NCBI GenBank assembly: GCA_023229505.1
Contig: JALNZD010000034.1
Span: forward strand, 1-44,144
From: Bacteroidales bacterium
Lineage (GTDB): Bacteria; Bacteroidota; Bacteroidia; Bacteroidales; JAGOPY01
Reading direction: 5' to 3'
DNA: 44,144 nt
The first letter of the stretch is position 1; every line of letters begins with the position of its first letter. The position numbers were made by a program, and so were the translations under genes. Under the pieces are notes generated by a model that had not been told where the DNA came from, did not search any database, and saw only the letters and a program-made list of their open reading frames with translations. This document shows positions 15,447 through 23,961 of this stretch, piece by piece.

Positions 15447-17254
15447 ATATCATTGAAAAAATCATCACCAGCCACTCGAAGTACGAATGTGTAAAGCCGG
15501 GTGATATTGTCGATATTTCGATCGATGCACGTGTGGCCAGGGATTTTGGCGGGGCAAACGTTGTGAAGAACCTTGTCGATGCCGGTCTCACCGTGCATGA
15601 TCCTTCAAAAACCTTTTTCACCTTCGATTGCAACCCGGGAGGATCCGACCAGAAATATGCCGCCAATCAGCATTACTGCCGGCAGTTTGCCCGTGAGAAC
15701 GGGATACAGGTCTTCGATATCGATTCAGGTATCGGCACCCACCTGGCCATTGATAAAGGCTTGATTGGCCCCGGCGGAACTTTTATTTCGACCGATTCCC
15801 ATGCCAATATCATGGGTGCCATCGGAACATTCGGACAGGGTATGGGCGACCAGGACATCGCGGCAGCATGGGCCAACGGATCCGTTTGGTTTAAAGTACC
15901 ACCTTCTGTAAAGATCACGATTACCGGGAAACGGCATGATAATCTTTCAGCGAAAGATATCATCCTCAATCTGCTTAATATTTTCGGCGCTAACAAGCTG
16001 CTTGGATATTCGGTTGAAATTTATGGGAAAGAGGTTGAAAAACTTACGCTTGACGAACGGATTACCATTTCATCGATGGCTACGGAAATGGGAGCCATCA
16101 TTATATTCTTCACACCTGATGAAAAAATTCTGGATGAACTGGAAAAACATTCGGGAAAAAGATATCAGGCTATCAGCGTCGATCCGGATGCACAATATGA
16201 GCAGATCCATGAGATCGATATTACCGGATTCCGTCCGATGTTAGCCAATCCGGGCCATCCGCACGACAATATCGACCTTGAAGCCGTTAAAGGGACAAAG
16301 ATTGACTCCGCTTTTATTGGTAGTTGCACGAACGGCAGGATCGATGACCTTCGGATAGCCGGCATGATCCTGAAAGACAATAAGGTCGCCCCGGGAGTTG
16401 TACTAAAGATCGTCCCTTCAACGGATGAGATCTGGCAGCAGGCCCTGGAAGAGGGTTTGATCAGGATTTTCAAGGATGCCGGTGCCCTGGTTTCAAACGC
16501 CGGATGTGCCGGTTGCGCTGCGGGGCAAGTTGGCCAGAACGGGCCGGGTGAAGTGACCATCAGTACCGGGAACCGCAACTTTGCCGGCAAACAGGGTAAA
16601 GGGCTTGTTTACCTGGCTTCTCCATCCACCGTCGCCGCATCTGCTGTGGCAGGATATATTACCGGGAGCGATGACATTCCGGTCGAACCGGCGGTTTTCA
16701 CCAAAGGGTCTCCCCAAAAGAAATCCGGTGCTGAAAAGGCTGCCGGAACTATGGAACCGCTACCAACTGTCGTAGAAGGCAAAGTCTGGATCATCCTGAA
16801 AGATGACATCGACACCGATATGATCTTTCATAACCGTTACCTAACCATTACCGATATCAAGGAAATGGGCCAGTATACATTCGATAACCTCCCTGGATTT
16901 GAAGAATTTGCAAAAAAGGCAAAAGCCGGCGATATCGTATTGACTGCCAAGAATTTCGGAGCAGGCAGCTCACGTCAGCAAGCCGTTGATTGTTTTAAGT
17001 CACTCGGCATCCAATGCCTTCTGGCAGAATCTTTTGGAGCGATCTACGAAAGAAATGCAATCAACGCCGCATTCCCTATCCTTACATATAAACCTGAGGC
17101 TTTAAAGAAAATCGACCTGCAGGATGGGGACACCATCAGGGTGGACTTTTCCAAAGGCATCATAACCAATCTGAAAAACAAAATCTCTGCTGAAATCGAC
17201 AAGTTTTACGATGTGCAGATGGAGATCTACCAAAAAGGTGGACTACTTGTATAA
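15443..17254 (+). CDS. Fused aconitase-family hydro-lyase (LeuC-LeuD type, aconitase-like)
   Basis: 603 residues combining a large and a small (swivel) domain that are separate in LeuC and LeuD. Three cluster cysteines are visible: FIGSCTNGRIDDLR and SNAGCAGCAAGQ, as needed for a [4Fe-4S] centre. The swivel domain begins near residue 450 (DIDTDMIFHNRYLT) and has the catalytic-Ser motif NFGAGSSRQQAVDCF. SPSTVAASAVAGYITG closes the large domain. The size and organisation recall the shorter Aquifex-type aconitases. Next to isocitrate dehydrogenase, citrate/isocitrate isomerisation is the best guess; isopropylmalate or homoaconitate are alternatives. Coupled by overlap to the HD protein gene. Confidence 0.85.
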   Translation: MNIIEKIITSHSKYECVKPGDIVDISIDARVARDFGGANVVKNLVDAGLTVHDPSKTFFTFDCNPGGSDQKYAANQHYCRQFARENGIQVFDIDSGIGTHLAIDKGLIGPGGTFISTDSHANIMGAIGTFGQGMGDQDIAAAWANGSVWFKVPPSVKITITGKRHDNLSAKDIILNLLNIFGANKLLGYSVEIYGKEVEKLTLDERITISSMATEMGAIIIFFTPDEKILDELEKHSGKRYQAISVDPDAQYEQIHEIDITGFRPMLANPGHPHDNIDLEAVKGTKIDSAFIGSCTNGRIDDLRIAGMILKDNKVAPGVVLKIVPSTDEIWQQALEEGLIRIFKDAGALVSNAGCAGCAAGQVGQNGPGEVTISTGNRNFAGKQGKGLVYLASPSTVAASAVAGYITGSDDIPVEPAVFTKGSPQKKSGAEKAAGTMEPLPTVVEGKVWIILKDDIDTDMIFHNRYLTITDIKEMGQYTFDNLPGFEEFAKKAKAGDIVLTAKNFGAGSSRQQAVDCFKSLGIQCLLAESFGAIYERNAINAAFPILTYKPEALKKIDLQDGDTIRVDFSKGIITNLKNKISAEIDKFYDVQMEIYQKGGLLV

Positions 17255-17334
17255 GTGCAAAGTGCAAAGTGCAAAGTTGGGGTCAAGCTTATTTTGAACT
17301 TTGAACTATGAACTATGAACTTTGAACTTTGAAT
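17254..17334. repeat. Two heptanucleotide arrays after the aconitase-type gene
   Basis: AGTGCAA is repeated three times directly from the stop codon (17254-17274). Then TTTGAAC, TTTGAAC, TATGAAC, TATGAAC, TTTGAAC, TTTGAAT run in perfect 7-base register at 17293-17334, ending five bases before the stop of the next, convergent gene. No stem-loop terminator is present, so the array occupies the whole space between two convergent genes. Confidence 0.85.
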
Positions 17335-17338
17335 TTCC

Positions 17339-17935
17339 CTATTGCGTTCCAAATTCCTGCCTGATCGTGATATAGCCCATGTACTCGATTGGTGTTGTAC
17401 CGACCATTATTGTTGGTTTGGCTTTAAGCTTGATGCGTGTTGGCCGGCTGCCGGTTCCAGAAAGGTTTAGTGCGAAGTTGATCAGCGCATCGCCAGATTT
17501 CCCGCTTAACGATTTCATCAGGTCCAGGCTCATAGCCACCGGGAAAGTAGATATGGTATTTGCCTGGATTTCAATTCGTTGATTTAATACTCCCCTGGTC
17601 ATTTCGATATCATCGATGATCAGTATCCAATCCAGTTTGTTCATCGCTGCCATGCCGGGATTTGGATTCTTTATCTGAACATTCAGATCGAAGGTAAGCG
17701 GCAAAGTGCCTCCGGCCAGGACACTGCCGATTTTTGTGAACTCCATGAAGCTTAAATCAGACATGGAGTGTTTGTCCTGAATATTAACGCCTGCCAATTT
17801 CATATTCCTGGCCGATTCAATCCGGAACGCGCATTTTGTGAAGGCGGCTATCTCAGAGGTCTGCTGCAGGACAGAGCAGGAAGTAAATATTGCAATGATC
17901 AATATTAAAGTTGTATTAATTTCCTTTTTCATCAT
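17339..17935 (-). CDS. LEA-type-2 (WHy domain) lipoprotein
   Basis: 198 residues with a lipoprotein signal (IIAIFTS then Cys20). The mature region shows the late-embryogenesis-abundant type 2 pattern: FDLNVQIKNPNPGMAAMNKLDWILIIDDIEMTRGVL, a beta sandwich found in small envelope lipoproteins of many bacteria. The role is unknown; stress or envelope maintenance is suggested only by the family name. Convergent with the aconitase-type gene and divergent from lplA. A second ATG three bases downstream (MKKE) is equally possible as start. Confidence 0.8.
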   Translation of the reverse strand: MMKKEINTTLILIIAIFTSCSVLQQTSEIAAFTKCAFRIESARNMKLAGVNIQDKHSMSDLSFMEFTKIGSVLAGGTLPLTFDLNVQIKNPNPGMAAMNKLDWILIIDDIEMTRGVLNQRIEIQANTISTFPVAMSLDLMKSLSGKSGDALINFALNLSGTGSRPTRIKLKAKPTIMVGTTPIEYMGYITIRQEFGTQ

Positions 17936-17967
17936 ATATATTGAAAATTCAAATTTAATGATTTAAT

Positions 17968-18081
17968 AACCACTAAGGCACTAAGAACACTGAGTTGCAC
18001 AAAGAGAATCTGCTGTTAGCCAGGTTCTGATCAATAATGAATTTCTCAGTGTCTCTCAGTGTTCTTAGTGCCTTAGTGGTT
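17968..18081. repeat. 27-base perfect inverted repeat between divergent genes
   Basis: Arms 17968-17994 and 18055-18081 are exact reverse complements (words CCACTAAGG, CACTAAGA, ACACTGAG), separated by 60 bases. An extra partial copy of the CTCAGTGT word lies at 18044-18051. The element lies between the LEA-like lipoprotein gene and the lplA promoter. It could form a cruciform or be a miniature mobile element. No coding capacity. Confidence 0.85.
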
Positions 18082-18111
18082 AAATTTTCATAAATAACTT
18101 TCTAAAAAAAT

Positions 18112-18119
18112 TAGCTTTG
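18112..18119 (+). promoter_or_regulatory. Bacteroidota -7 element for lplA
   Basis: TAGCTTTG matches TAnnTTTG, 17 bases before the lplA ATG. The upstream region is the inverted repeat at 17968-18081. Confidence 0.5.
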
Positions 18120-18136
18120 TACAATGATTAACTGAA

Positions 18137-19120
18137 ATGTTACGCTGTTTACAACGCCCCGAAACCGATCCTTATTATAATCTTGCCGCGGAAGAATATT
18201 TATTAAAAACTGCGACGGCCGACACCTTTATGATTTGGCGCAACGAGCCATCGGTCATTATCGGGAAACACCAGAACACATCCAGGGAAATAAATCATCC
18301 CTTTATTGAATCTATCAATTTACCGGTAATCAGACGAATAACAGGCGGAGGAACCGTTTATCACGACCTCGGAAATATTAATTTCTCCTTCATTTATATT
18401 GATCGCAAAGGAAACCTGGTCGACTTCCGGTTTTTCACGAAACCCGTTATCCTTTTCTTACAGGAATTGGGATTAGATGCCTCTTTTGAAGGGAAAAACA
18501 ACATTACTGTCAATAGGTTAAAAGTTTCCGGAAACTCAGCCCATATTTTTAGGAATAAAGTGCTTCACCACGGCACCTTGCTTTTCAATACCGATCTTGA
18601 GGTACTCGAACAGGCTATTGCAGGTCATGAAGAATGCTATAAGGATAAGTCCGTCAGGTCGGTCCGTGCAGAAGTGACCAATATTTATCATCTTCTAGAA
18701 AATAAACCGTCTATAGAAGAATTCATCGGTTTATTCCAGACATTCATCTTCAATTATTTTCCCGGTGCATTCAGGGATGAACTGAATAATAAGGAAAATG
18801 AATCGATTTTAAGATTGGCTGAAGAGAAATACAAAAAACATGAATGGGATTTTGGTTATTCTTCTGAATATAAGTTTGATGAAGAATGGGCAACACAGGA
18901 TGGGAAATTTTCGATTTCACTGGCAGTCAAAAATGGATTTATCCTGACGGCTGAAATTACAAGTCCAGAAATCAACTCCCTATTTTTACAGACAATATCT
19001 GACCTTTTAATCGGGACGCCTCATGAAAAAAAATCACTTTCAGAACGTCTGAAGAACCTTAACTTTGCATCAGAAAATGAAGTCCAGATAATAAACCAAA
19101 TTATTCAACATCTGTTCTAA
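18137..19120 (+). CDS. lplA: Lipoate-protein ligase A
   Basis: 327 residues. Attaches lipoate, through lipoyl-AMP, to the lipoyl domains of 2-oxoacid dehydrogenases and GcvH. The lipoate-binding motif VIRRITGGGTVYHDLGNINFSFI lies at residues 64-86. The catalytic Lys lies in NRLKVSGNSAHIF near residue 131, followed by HHGTLLFN. The C-terminal accessory domain is present (about residues 240-327). It starts a three-gene plus-strand set; the DUF1338 gene follows after 14 bases. Confidence 0.93.
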   Translation: MLRCLQRPETDPYYNLAAEEYLLKTATADTFMIWRNEPSVIIGKHQNTSREINHPFIESINLPVIRRITGGGTVYHDLGNINFSFIYIDRKGNLVDFRFFTKPVILFLQELGLDASFEGKNNITVNRLKVSGNSAHIFRNKVLHHGTLLFNTDLEVLEQAIAGHEECYKDKSVRSVRAEVTNIYHLLENKPSIEEFIGLFQTFIFNYFPGAFRDELNNKENESILRLAEEKYKKHEWDFGYSSEYKFDEEWATQDGKFSISLAVKNGFILTAEITSPEINSLFLQTISDLLIGTPHEKKSLSERLKNLNFASENEVQIINQIIQHLF

Positions 19121-19134
19121 AAAAAATCTAAATA

Positions 19135-19941
19135 ATGAAACTTGACTATATTTTTGGAAAACTCTGGGAGGCTTATATTTCTCAAAATCCTGCCGTACAG
19201 CAGGTTCATGATCTTTTCATCCGGGAAGGAGAAAGGGTTGTGAATGACCATATTGCTTTCCGCACTTTTGACGATCCTCGGATTGGTATCGGCGTCCTTG
19301 CAAAACCTTTTCTTGCCAATGGTTATGTCGAAAAAGGCCAGTATAATTTTGAAGAAAAGAAGCTGTTTGCCCGTCATTATGAGCATAAAACCGATCCGGA
19401 AGCCCCACGGGTTTTCATCAGCGAATTGCTGACCAGGAACTTCAGTGAGTTTTTACAAAATACCATTAAAAGGATTATTGACCAGATTCCTGCAAATATG
19501 CTCAGTTCTGAAGAGCTGGGCTATTCAGGAAGAGTCTGGGAGAAGCCGTCTTTTAAAATTTACAATAAGCTCAAGGAAGAATCGGAATATGCAGCATGGG
19601 TATATATTTTTGGATTCTGCGCCAATCATTTCACAGTCAGTGTGAATTACCTCAGGAAGCATAATTCTGTCGAAAAAGTCAACAGCTTACTGAAATCCAA
19701 TGGTTTCCTGATCAATGATGCAGGTGGTGAGATCAAGGGGACGCCCCAGGAACTGCTGGAACAATCATCCATTAAAGCCGGAATCGTTAAAATAGATTTC
19801 TCCGATGGATCTTATGAAATTCCAGGCTGTTATTACGAATTCGCCCGTCGTTACCCGGATGAAAACGGCCAGATTTACTCCGGGTTTATCGCCAAATCTG
19901 CGGATAAGATCTTCGAAAGCACAAATTTTTACAAGAAATAA
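19135..19941 (+). CDS. DUF1338 family protein, 2-oxoadipate dioxygenase/decarboxylase-like
   Basis: 268 residues. The family includes HglS of Pseudomonas, an Fe(II) enzyme that turns 2-oxoadipate into D-2-hydroxyglutarate in lysine catabolism, and E. coli YdcJ. The HglS-type elements are visible: NDHIAFRTF with His39 and Arg43 (metal ligand and substrate Arg, same four-residue spacing), ANHFTVSVNYL with a second candidate His, and IPGCYYEFARRYP with a candidate Glu. It is shorter than the Pseudomonas enzyme, like other compact Bacteroidota members. The next gene, 27 bases on, encodes a D-2-hydroxyglutarate dehydrogenase-like flavoprotein, which fits this reaction order. Activity is inferred. 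Confidence 0.82.
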   Translation: MKLDYIFGKLWEAYISQNPAVQQVHDLFIREGERVVNDHIAFRTFDDPRIGIGVLAKPFLANGYVEKGQYNFEEKKLFARHYEHKTDPEAPRVFISELLTRNFSEFLQNTIKRIIDQIPANMLSSEELGYSGRVWEKPSFKIYNKLKEESEYAAWVYIFGFCANHFTVSVNYLRKHNSVEKVNSLLKSNGFLINDAGGEIKGTPQELLEQSSIKAGIVKIDFSDGSYEIPGCYYEFARRYPDENGQIYSGFIAKSADKIFESTNFYKK

Positions 19942-19968
19942 AGCCGATCAGGAAACACTTTGCCGGAC

Positions 19969-22917
19969 ATGAGCCCGAATCCCACAACTGATCAATTCGA
20001 CCAACTACGGACATCCCTGGATGGTGACCTCTTCACAGACCTTACTTTCAGGCTATTGCATGCCACAGATGCATCGGCATACCGGGAGGTCCCTCTTGCG
20101 GTTGCCCGTCCGAAAAACCAGGAAGATATCAGGAAGTTGGTTCTTTTTGCCGCGGAACACAAGACTTCACTGATTCCGCGTACCGCCGGAACATCTTTGG
20201 CCGGGCAGGTTGTCGGCAACGGGATTATCGTGGATGTTTCGAAGTACCTGAATAAGATACTGGAGATCAATAAGGAAGAACATTGGGTAAGGGTTGAACC
20301 GGGTGTCGTGCTGGATGAATTGAACCAGGCTGTCGCACCTTTTGGTTTATTTTTCGGACCTGAAACCTCTACCGCAAACCGTTGCATGATCGGCGGAATG
20401 GTGGGCAACAATGCCTGCGGGGCGCATTCGCTGATCTATGGCAGCACGCGCGATCATACCATCACCCTTAAAACCATCCTGAGCGACGGATCGGATGCGG
20501 AATTTCTTCCTTTATCCTCCAAAGCATTTGTAAGGAAATGTAAAGGTGATTCACTCGAATCTGCAATCTATCGCAATATCAGGGAGTTATTATCTGATCC
20601 TTTAAATCAGGCAGAAATCCGGAAGGAATATCCTGACCCGGTGATCAAACGGCGGAATACCGGATATGCTATAGATTTATTGCTGGATCGCGAGCCATTT
20701 ACCGCTAATGGCAAGCCTTTCAACTTTTCGACACTTTTAGCCGGCTCAGAAGGAACGCTTGCTTTTACCACTGAAATCAAGCTAAACCTCGTCCCTCTTC
20801 CTCCTAAGGAGAAAATTCTGTTTTGTGTTCATTTTAATACCCTGGAAGATGCGCTGCAAGGGAACCTGGTTGCGCTAAAACACAAGCCCGGAGCCGTCGA
20901 ACTGATGGACAGGTTCATCCTCGATTGTACCAAAGACAACATCGATCAGCGCAAAAACCGGTTCTTCATCCAGGGCAATCCAGGGGCTATACTGATCATC
21001 GAATTTGCCCGGGAGTCAAAAGATGAGTTGCTTGAGATCACTACTAAACTTGAGCAGGATTTAAGGCAAAACAACCTTGGCTACCACTACCCTCTGGTTA
21101 CCGGACCTGATATCCCAAAAGTATGGGCTTTGCGTAAAGCCGGCCTGGGCGTTCTTTCCAATACCCCTGGCGATGCCAAGCCCGTTTCTGTCATTGAAGA
21201 TACTGCAGTTAACCCGGAAAAACTGCCTCAATATATCGCCGAGTTTAAGGTTATCCTCGCAAAATATCAGCTTGAATGCGTTTATCATGCGCACATCGCC
21301 ACGGGCGAGCTTCATCTGAGACCTTTATTGAACCTGAAAGATCCGGCAGATGTAGAGAAATTCCGCGGCATTGCAACGGATATCGCCCACCTGGTTAAGA
21401 AATTCAAAGGTTCCCTAAGCGGAGAGCACGGCGACGGGCGGCTCCGCGGGGAATTCATCCACTTGATGGTGGGTGAGAAGAATTACGACATTCTTAAAAA
21501 GATCAAACAGGTGTGGGATCCGGAGCATATTTTCAATCCCGGCAAGATCACCGGCACCCCGCCGATGGATACCAGCCTTCGCTATGAGCCGGGCAAACTG
21601 GCGAAGGAAGTTGCGACAATATTCGATTTTTCCAATGAAGGCGGGATTCTCCGGGCAGCCGAAAAGTGCAATGGCTCGGGGGATTGCCGCAAATCGCAAC
21701 TGATTGGCGGTACGATGTGCCCGAGCTATATGGCCAGCCGCGATGAAAATACGACTACCCGTGCCAGGGCTAATATTTTGCGCGAATTCCTGACCAATTC
21801 CGATAAGAAAAATCCCTTCAGCCACCGTGAGATCTATGATGTGATGGATCTTTGCCTGTCGTGCAAAGGATGTAAATCTGAATGCCCGTCGAACGTCGAC
21901 ATAGCCAAATATAAAGCCGAATTCCTGCAGCATTTTTATGATGAGCACGGCGTTCCGCTCAGGGCGCTTGCCATAGCCAATATTACAAGGCTAAACCGGC
22001 TGGGTAGCATGGTTCCCTGGGTTTACAATTTTATGGTAAGTCAGCCGGCGATTGCCGGGTTAATGAAGAAAATACTCGGCATGGCACCTCAAAGAAGCCT
22101 GCCTCTGTTATCTGCAACAACATTCAGCCAGTGGTTCCGGAATCATCCGCAATCCTTGCCGGCAAATTTAAAAACCCGGGAGGTTTATCTCTTTGTTGAT
22201 GAATTCACCGATTTCAACGATGCCCACGTAGGTATAGCAGCCGTGAAATTATTGAACGCACTTGGATACAAGATTTTAATAAAGGAACATCTTGAAAGCG
22301 GTCGGACATATCTCTCAAAAGGATTAGTCAGGGAAGCGAAAAAAATCGCTATTCATAACACTCTGACTTTCAAAGATTCTATTAAAGAAGAAACTCCATT
22401 GATCGGGATTGAACCATCTGCTATCCTCTCATTCCGTGATGAATACCCGGATTTAGCCGGCGATGATCTGAAAGAAGCCACTATAGCGCTTTCCAAAAAC
22501 TGCTTCCTTTTTGAAGAATTTTTCATGAAGGAAATCAAGGCTGGGCACATCAGGAAAGAGCAATTCACCTCCGGTAATCTCAAAATAAAGCTTCACGGCC
22601 ATTGTCACCAGAAAGCCTTATCAACCACGGGACCGACCAAAGAGATGCTTTCCCTGCCGGAAAACTATACCGTTGAAGAGATACCCTCAGGGTGTTGCGG
22701 CATGGCCGGTTCATTCGGCTATGAAAAAGAGCATTATGATCTCTCGATGAAAGTCGGCGAATTGGTTCTGTTCCCGTCGGTGAGGCAATCAGAACCGTCT
22801 GTAGTCATTGCCGCACCCGGAACCAGTTGCCGGCACCAGATCAAGGATGGGACAGGGCGAGAGGCGATGCATCCGGTGGAGGTGATGATGAGAGCATTGA
22901 GGAAAGTTGACAGTTGA
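19969..22917 (+). CDS. FAD-linked and Fe-S oxidoreductase, YdiJ-like D-2-hydroxyacid dehydrogenase
   Basis: About 982 residues from the ATG at 19969 (a TTG nine bases upstream is an alternative and has GGAAA at a good distance). Three parts are seen. The FAD_binding_4/FAD-oxidase C part has RTAGTSLAGQVVGNGIIVDVSK and GMVGNNACGAHSLIYGSTRDH, and ends near GEHGDGRLRGEF. A ferredoxin region has CxxxxxCRK and LCLSCKGCKSECPSNVD (CxxCxxCxxxCP). A C-terminal cysteine-rich (CCG) part has GHCHQKAL and PSGCCGMAGSFG. The length and order match E. coli YdiJ, a D-2-hydroxyglutarate dehydrogenase. D-lactate is an alternative substrate. It probably feeds electrons to quinone. Confidence 0.88.
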   Translation: MSPNPTTDQFDQLRTSLDGDLFTDLTFRLLHATDASAYREVPLAVARPKNQEDIRKLVLFAAEHKTSLIPRTAGTSLAGQVVGNGIIVDVSKYLNKILEINKEEHWVRVEPGVVLDELNQAVAPFGLFFGPETSTANRCMIGGMVGNNACGAHSLIYGSTRDHTITLKTILSDGSDAEFLPLSSKAFVRKCKGDSLESAIYRNIRELLSDPLNQAEIRKEYPDPVIKRRNTGYAIDLLLDREPFTANGKPFNFSTLLAGSEGTLAFTTEIKLNLVPLPPKEKILFCVHFNTLEDALQGNLVALKHKPGAVELMDRFILDCTKDNIDQRKNRFFIQGNPGAILIIEFARESKDELLEITTKLEQDLRQNNLGYHYPLVTGPDIPKVWALRKAGLGVLSNTPGDAKPVSVIEDTAVNPEKLPQYIAEFKVILAKYQLECVYHAHIATGELHLRPLLNLKDPADVEKFRGIATDIAHLVKKFKGSLSGEHGDGRLRGEFIHLMVGEKNYDILKKIKQVWDPEHIFNPGKITGTPPMDTSLRYEPGKLAKEVATIFDFSNEGGILRAAEKCNGSGDCRKSQLIGGTMCPSYMASRDENTTTRARANILREFLTNSDKKNPFSHREIYDVMDLCLSCKGCKSECPSNVDIAKYKAEFLQHFYDEHGVPLRALAIANITRLNRLGSMVPWVYNFMVSQPAIAGLMKKILGMAPQRSLPLLSATTFSQWFRNHPQSLPANLKTREVYLFVDEFTDFNDAHVGIAAVKLLNALGYKILIKEHLESGRTYLSKGLVREAKKIAIHNTLTFKDSIKEETPLIGIEPSAILSFRDEYPDLAGDDLKEATIALSKNCFLFEEFFMKEIKAGHIRKEQFTSGNLKIKLHGHCHQKALSTTGPTKEMLSLPENYTVEEIPSGCCGMAGSFGYEKEHYDLSMKVGELVLFPSVRQSEPSVVIAAPGTSCRHQIKDGTGREAMHPVEVMMRALRKVDS

Positions 22918-22996
22918 CAGTCGGCAGTCAGAAACTTGAAACTTGAAATTCAAAATCCCCAATTTAAACCTTAAACCTCAAAACTTAAACCTGAAT
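22906..22996. repeat. Thirteen-heptad array spanning two gene ends
   Basis: Ninety-one bases divide exactly into heptads whose sequence drifts along the array: GTTGACA twice, GTCGGCA, GTCAGAA, ACTTGAA twice, ATTCAAA, ATCCCCA, ATTTAAA, CCTTAAA, CCTCAAA, ACTTAAA, CCTGAAT. It includes the stop codon of the YdiJ-like gene (22915-22917) and the stop codon of rnz (22985-22987) on the other strand, and fills the gap between them. Confidence 0.85.
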
Positions 22997-23896
22997 CGTC
23001 ATCCCATCCTGCCCCAGGACCGTATCAGGAAATACCTGCCTGGCTTCTTCCAACAAGCTATCCACTTCTTTATACCGTGCAGAGAAATGACCGATCACCA
23101 GTTTTTTCACCCCAGCTTTCAGCGCGATAGTAGCTGCCTCTCTTGCTGTTGAATGAAACTTGGCATGGGCATCTTTCGCTTTATCTTCCATAAAAGTCGC
23201 CTCATGGTAAAGCAGGTCGCAATTTTTAATAAGAGGGATAACGGGCTCATGATAGGCCGTATCGGTGCAATATGCATAAGACCTAGCCAGTGGCGGGTCA
23301 TTTGTGATCAGGTGATTGGGATATACCTTGCCTTCGCTATCGGTATAATCTTCTCCATCCTTTATCTTTTCAAAAAATTCAAAAGGCACCTTTACATTTC
23401 TTAAAAAATCTTTCAGAATTTTTCTTTTTTCCGCTTTCTCCCTGATGAGGAATCCACAGGTAGGCACGCGGTGGTTAAGCGGTATGGTCGATACGGCAAT
23501 TTCACCATCATCAAGGATAATGGAAGGATTCTCTGTTTCAAACGGGTGAAAGACCAGCGGGTAGGCCAGCGTGGTCCGGCTGAGCTCAAGCTGGAGGTTA
23601 ATGAGCTGAATAAGAGGTTGAATTCCATAGAGATGTAATGGCTGAGACCTGCCAAGTAAGTGCAGGGTATTCAGCAAGCCGATCAACCCAAAATAATGAT
23701 CTCCATGAAGATGTGAAATAAAAATATGACTGACCTTTTGAAACCGGTAACCTGATTTCCGCAACTGCATCTGCGTACCCTCCGCGCAATCAAGCAACAT
23801 TAACCGGTTGCGTACCTCCACGAGGTGAGCGGTTGGATTACGGTCGAAGGTAGGTATCGCGGCTCCTGAACCAAGAATGGTTACGGTGAAGTTCAT
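22985..23896 (-). CDS. rnz: Ribonuclease Z
   Basis: The start is the ATG at 23896 (MNFTVTILGSGAAIP); the frame's TTG at 23902 is less likely. About 303 residues, typical for the short tRNase Z. The metallo-beta-lactamase motif is SHLHGDHYFGL (residues about 60-70), with the later histidines in KFHSTAREAA and LVIGHFSARY. It trims the 3' trailer of tRNA precursors at the discriminator base. It lies downstream of rpsA, but a strong terminator separates them, so it has its own promoter. The last bases lie inside a heptad array shared with the convergent YdiJ-like gene. Confidence 0.93.
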   Translation of the reverse strand: MNFTVTILGSGAAIPTFDRNPTAHLVEVRNRLMLLDCAEGTQMQLRKSGYRFQKVSHIFISHLHGDHYFGLIGLLNTLHLLGRSQPLHLYGIQPLIQLINLQLELSRTTLAYPLVFHPFETENPSIILDDGEIAVSTIPLNHRVPTCGFLIREKAEKRKILKDFLRNVKVPFEFFEKIKDGEDYTDSEGKVYPNHLITNDPPLARSYAYCTDTAYHEPVIPLIKNCDLLYHEATFMEDKAKDAHAKFHSTAREAATIALKAGVKKLVIGHFSARYKEVDSLLEEARQVFPDTVLGQDGMTIQV

Positions 23897-23912
23897 AAGC
23901 AAAGGTAAAAAA

Positions 23913-23943
23913 AAGGGACTCCATCCCGGGGATGGAGTCCCTT
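23913..23943 (-). terminator. Strong rho-independent terminator of rpsA
   Basis: A perfect 15-base-pair stem (AAGGGACTCCATCCC with its complement, single central base) is followed on the minus strand by eight T residues. It starts 19 bases after the rpsA stop codon and ends just before the rnz start. Confidence 0.93.
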
Positions 23944-23961
23944 CATATACAAATTAAAAGA

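Noticed and set aside
13661..17254. Leucine biosynthesis (leuB with leuC-leuD)
   Set aside because: The dehydrogenase has isocitrate-type residues (Ser96/Arg102 and LYSGVEW), and no leuA or ilv genes are near, so the TCA assignment is preferred.
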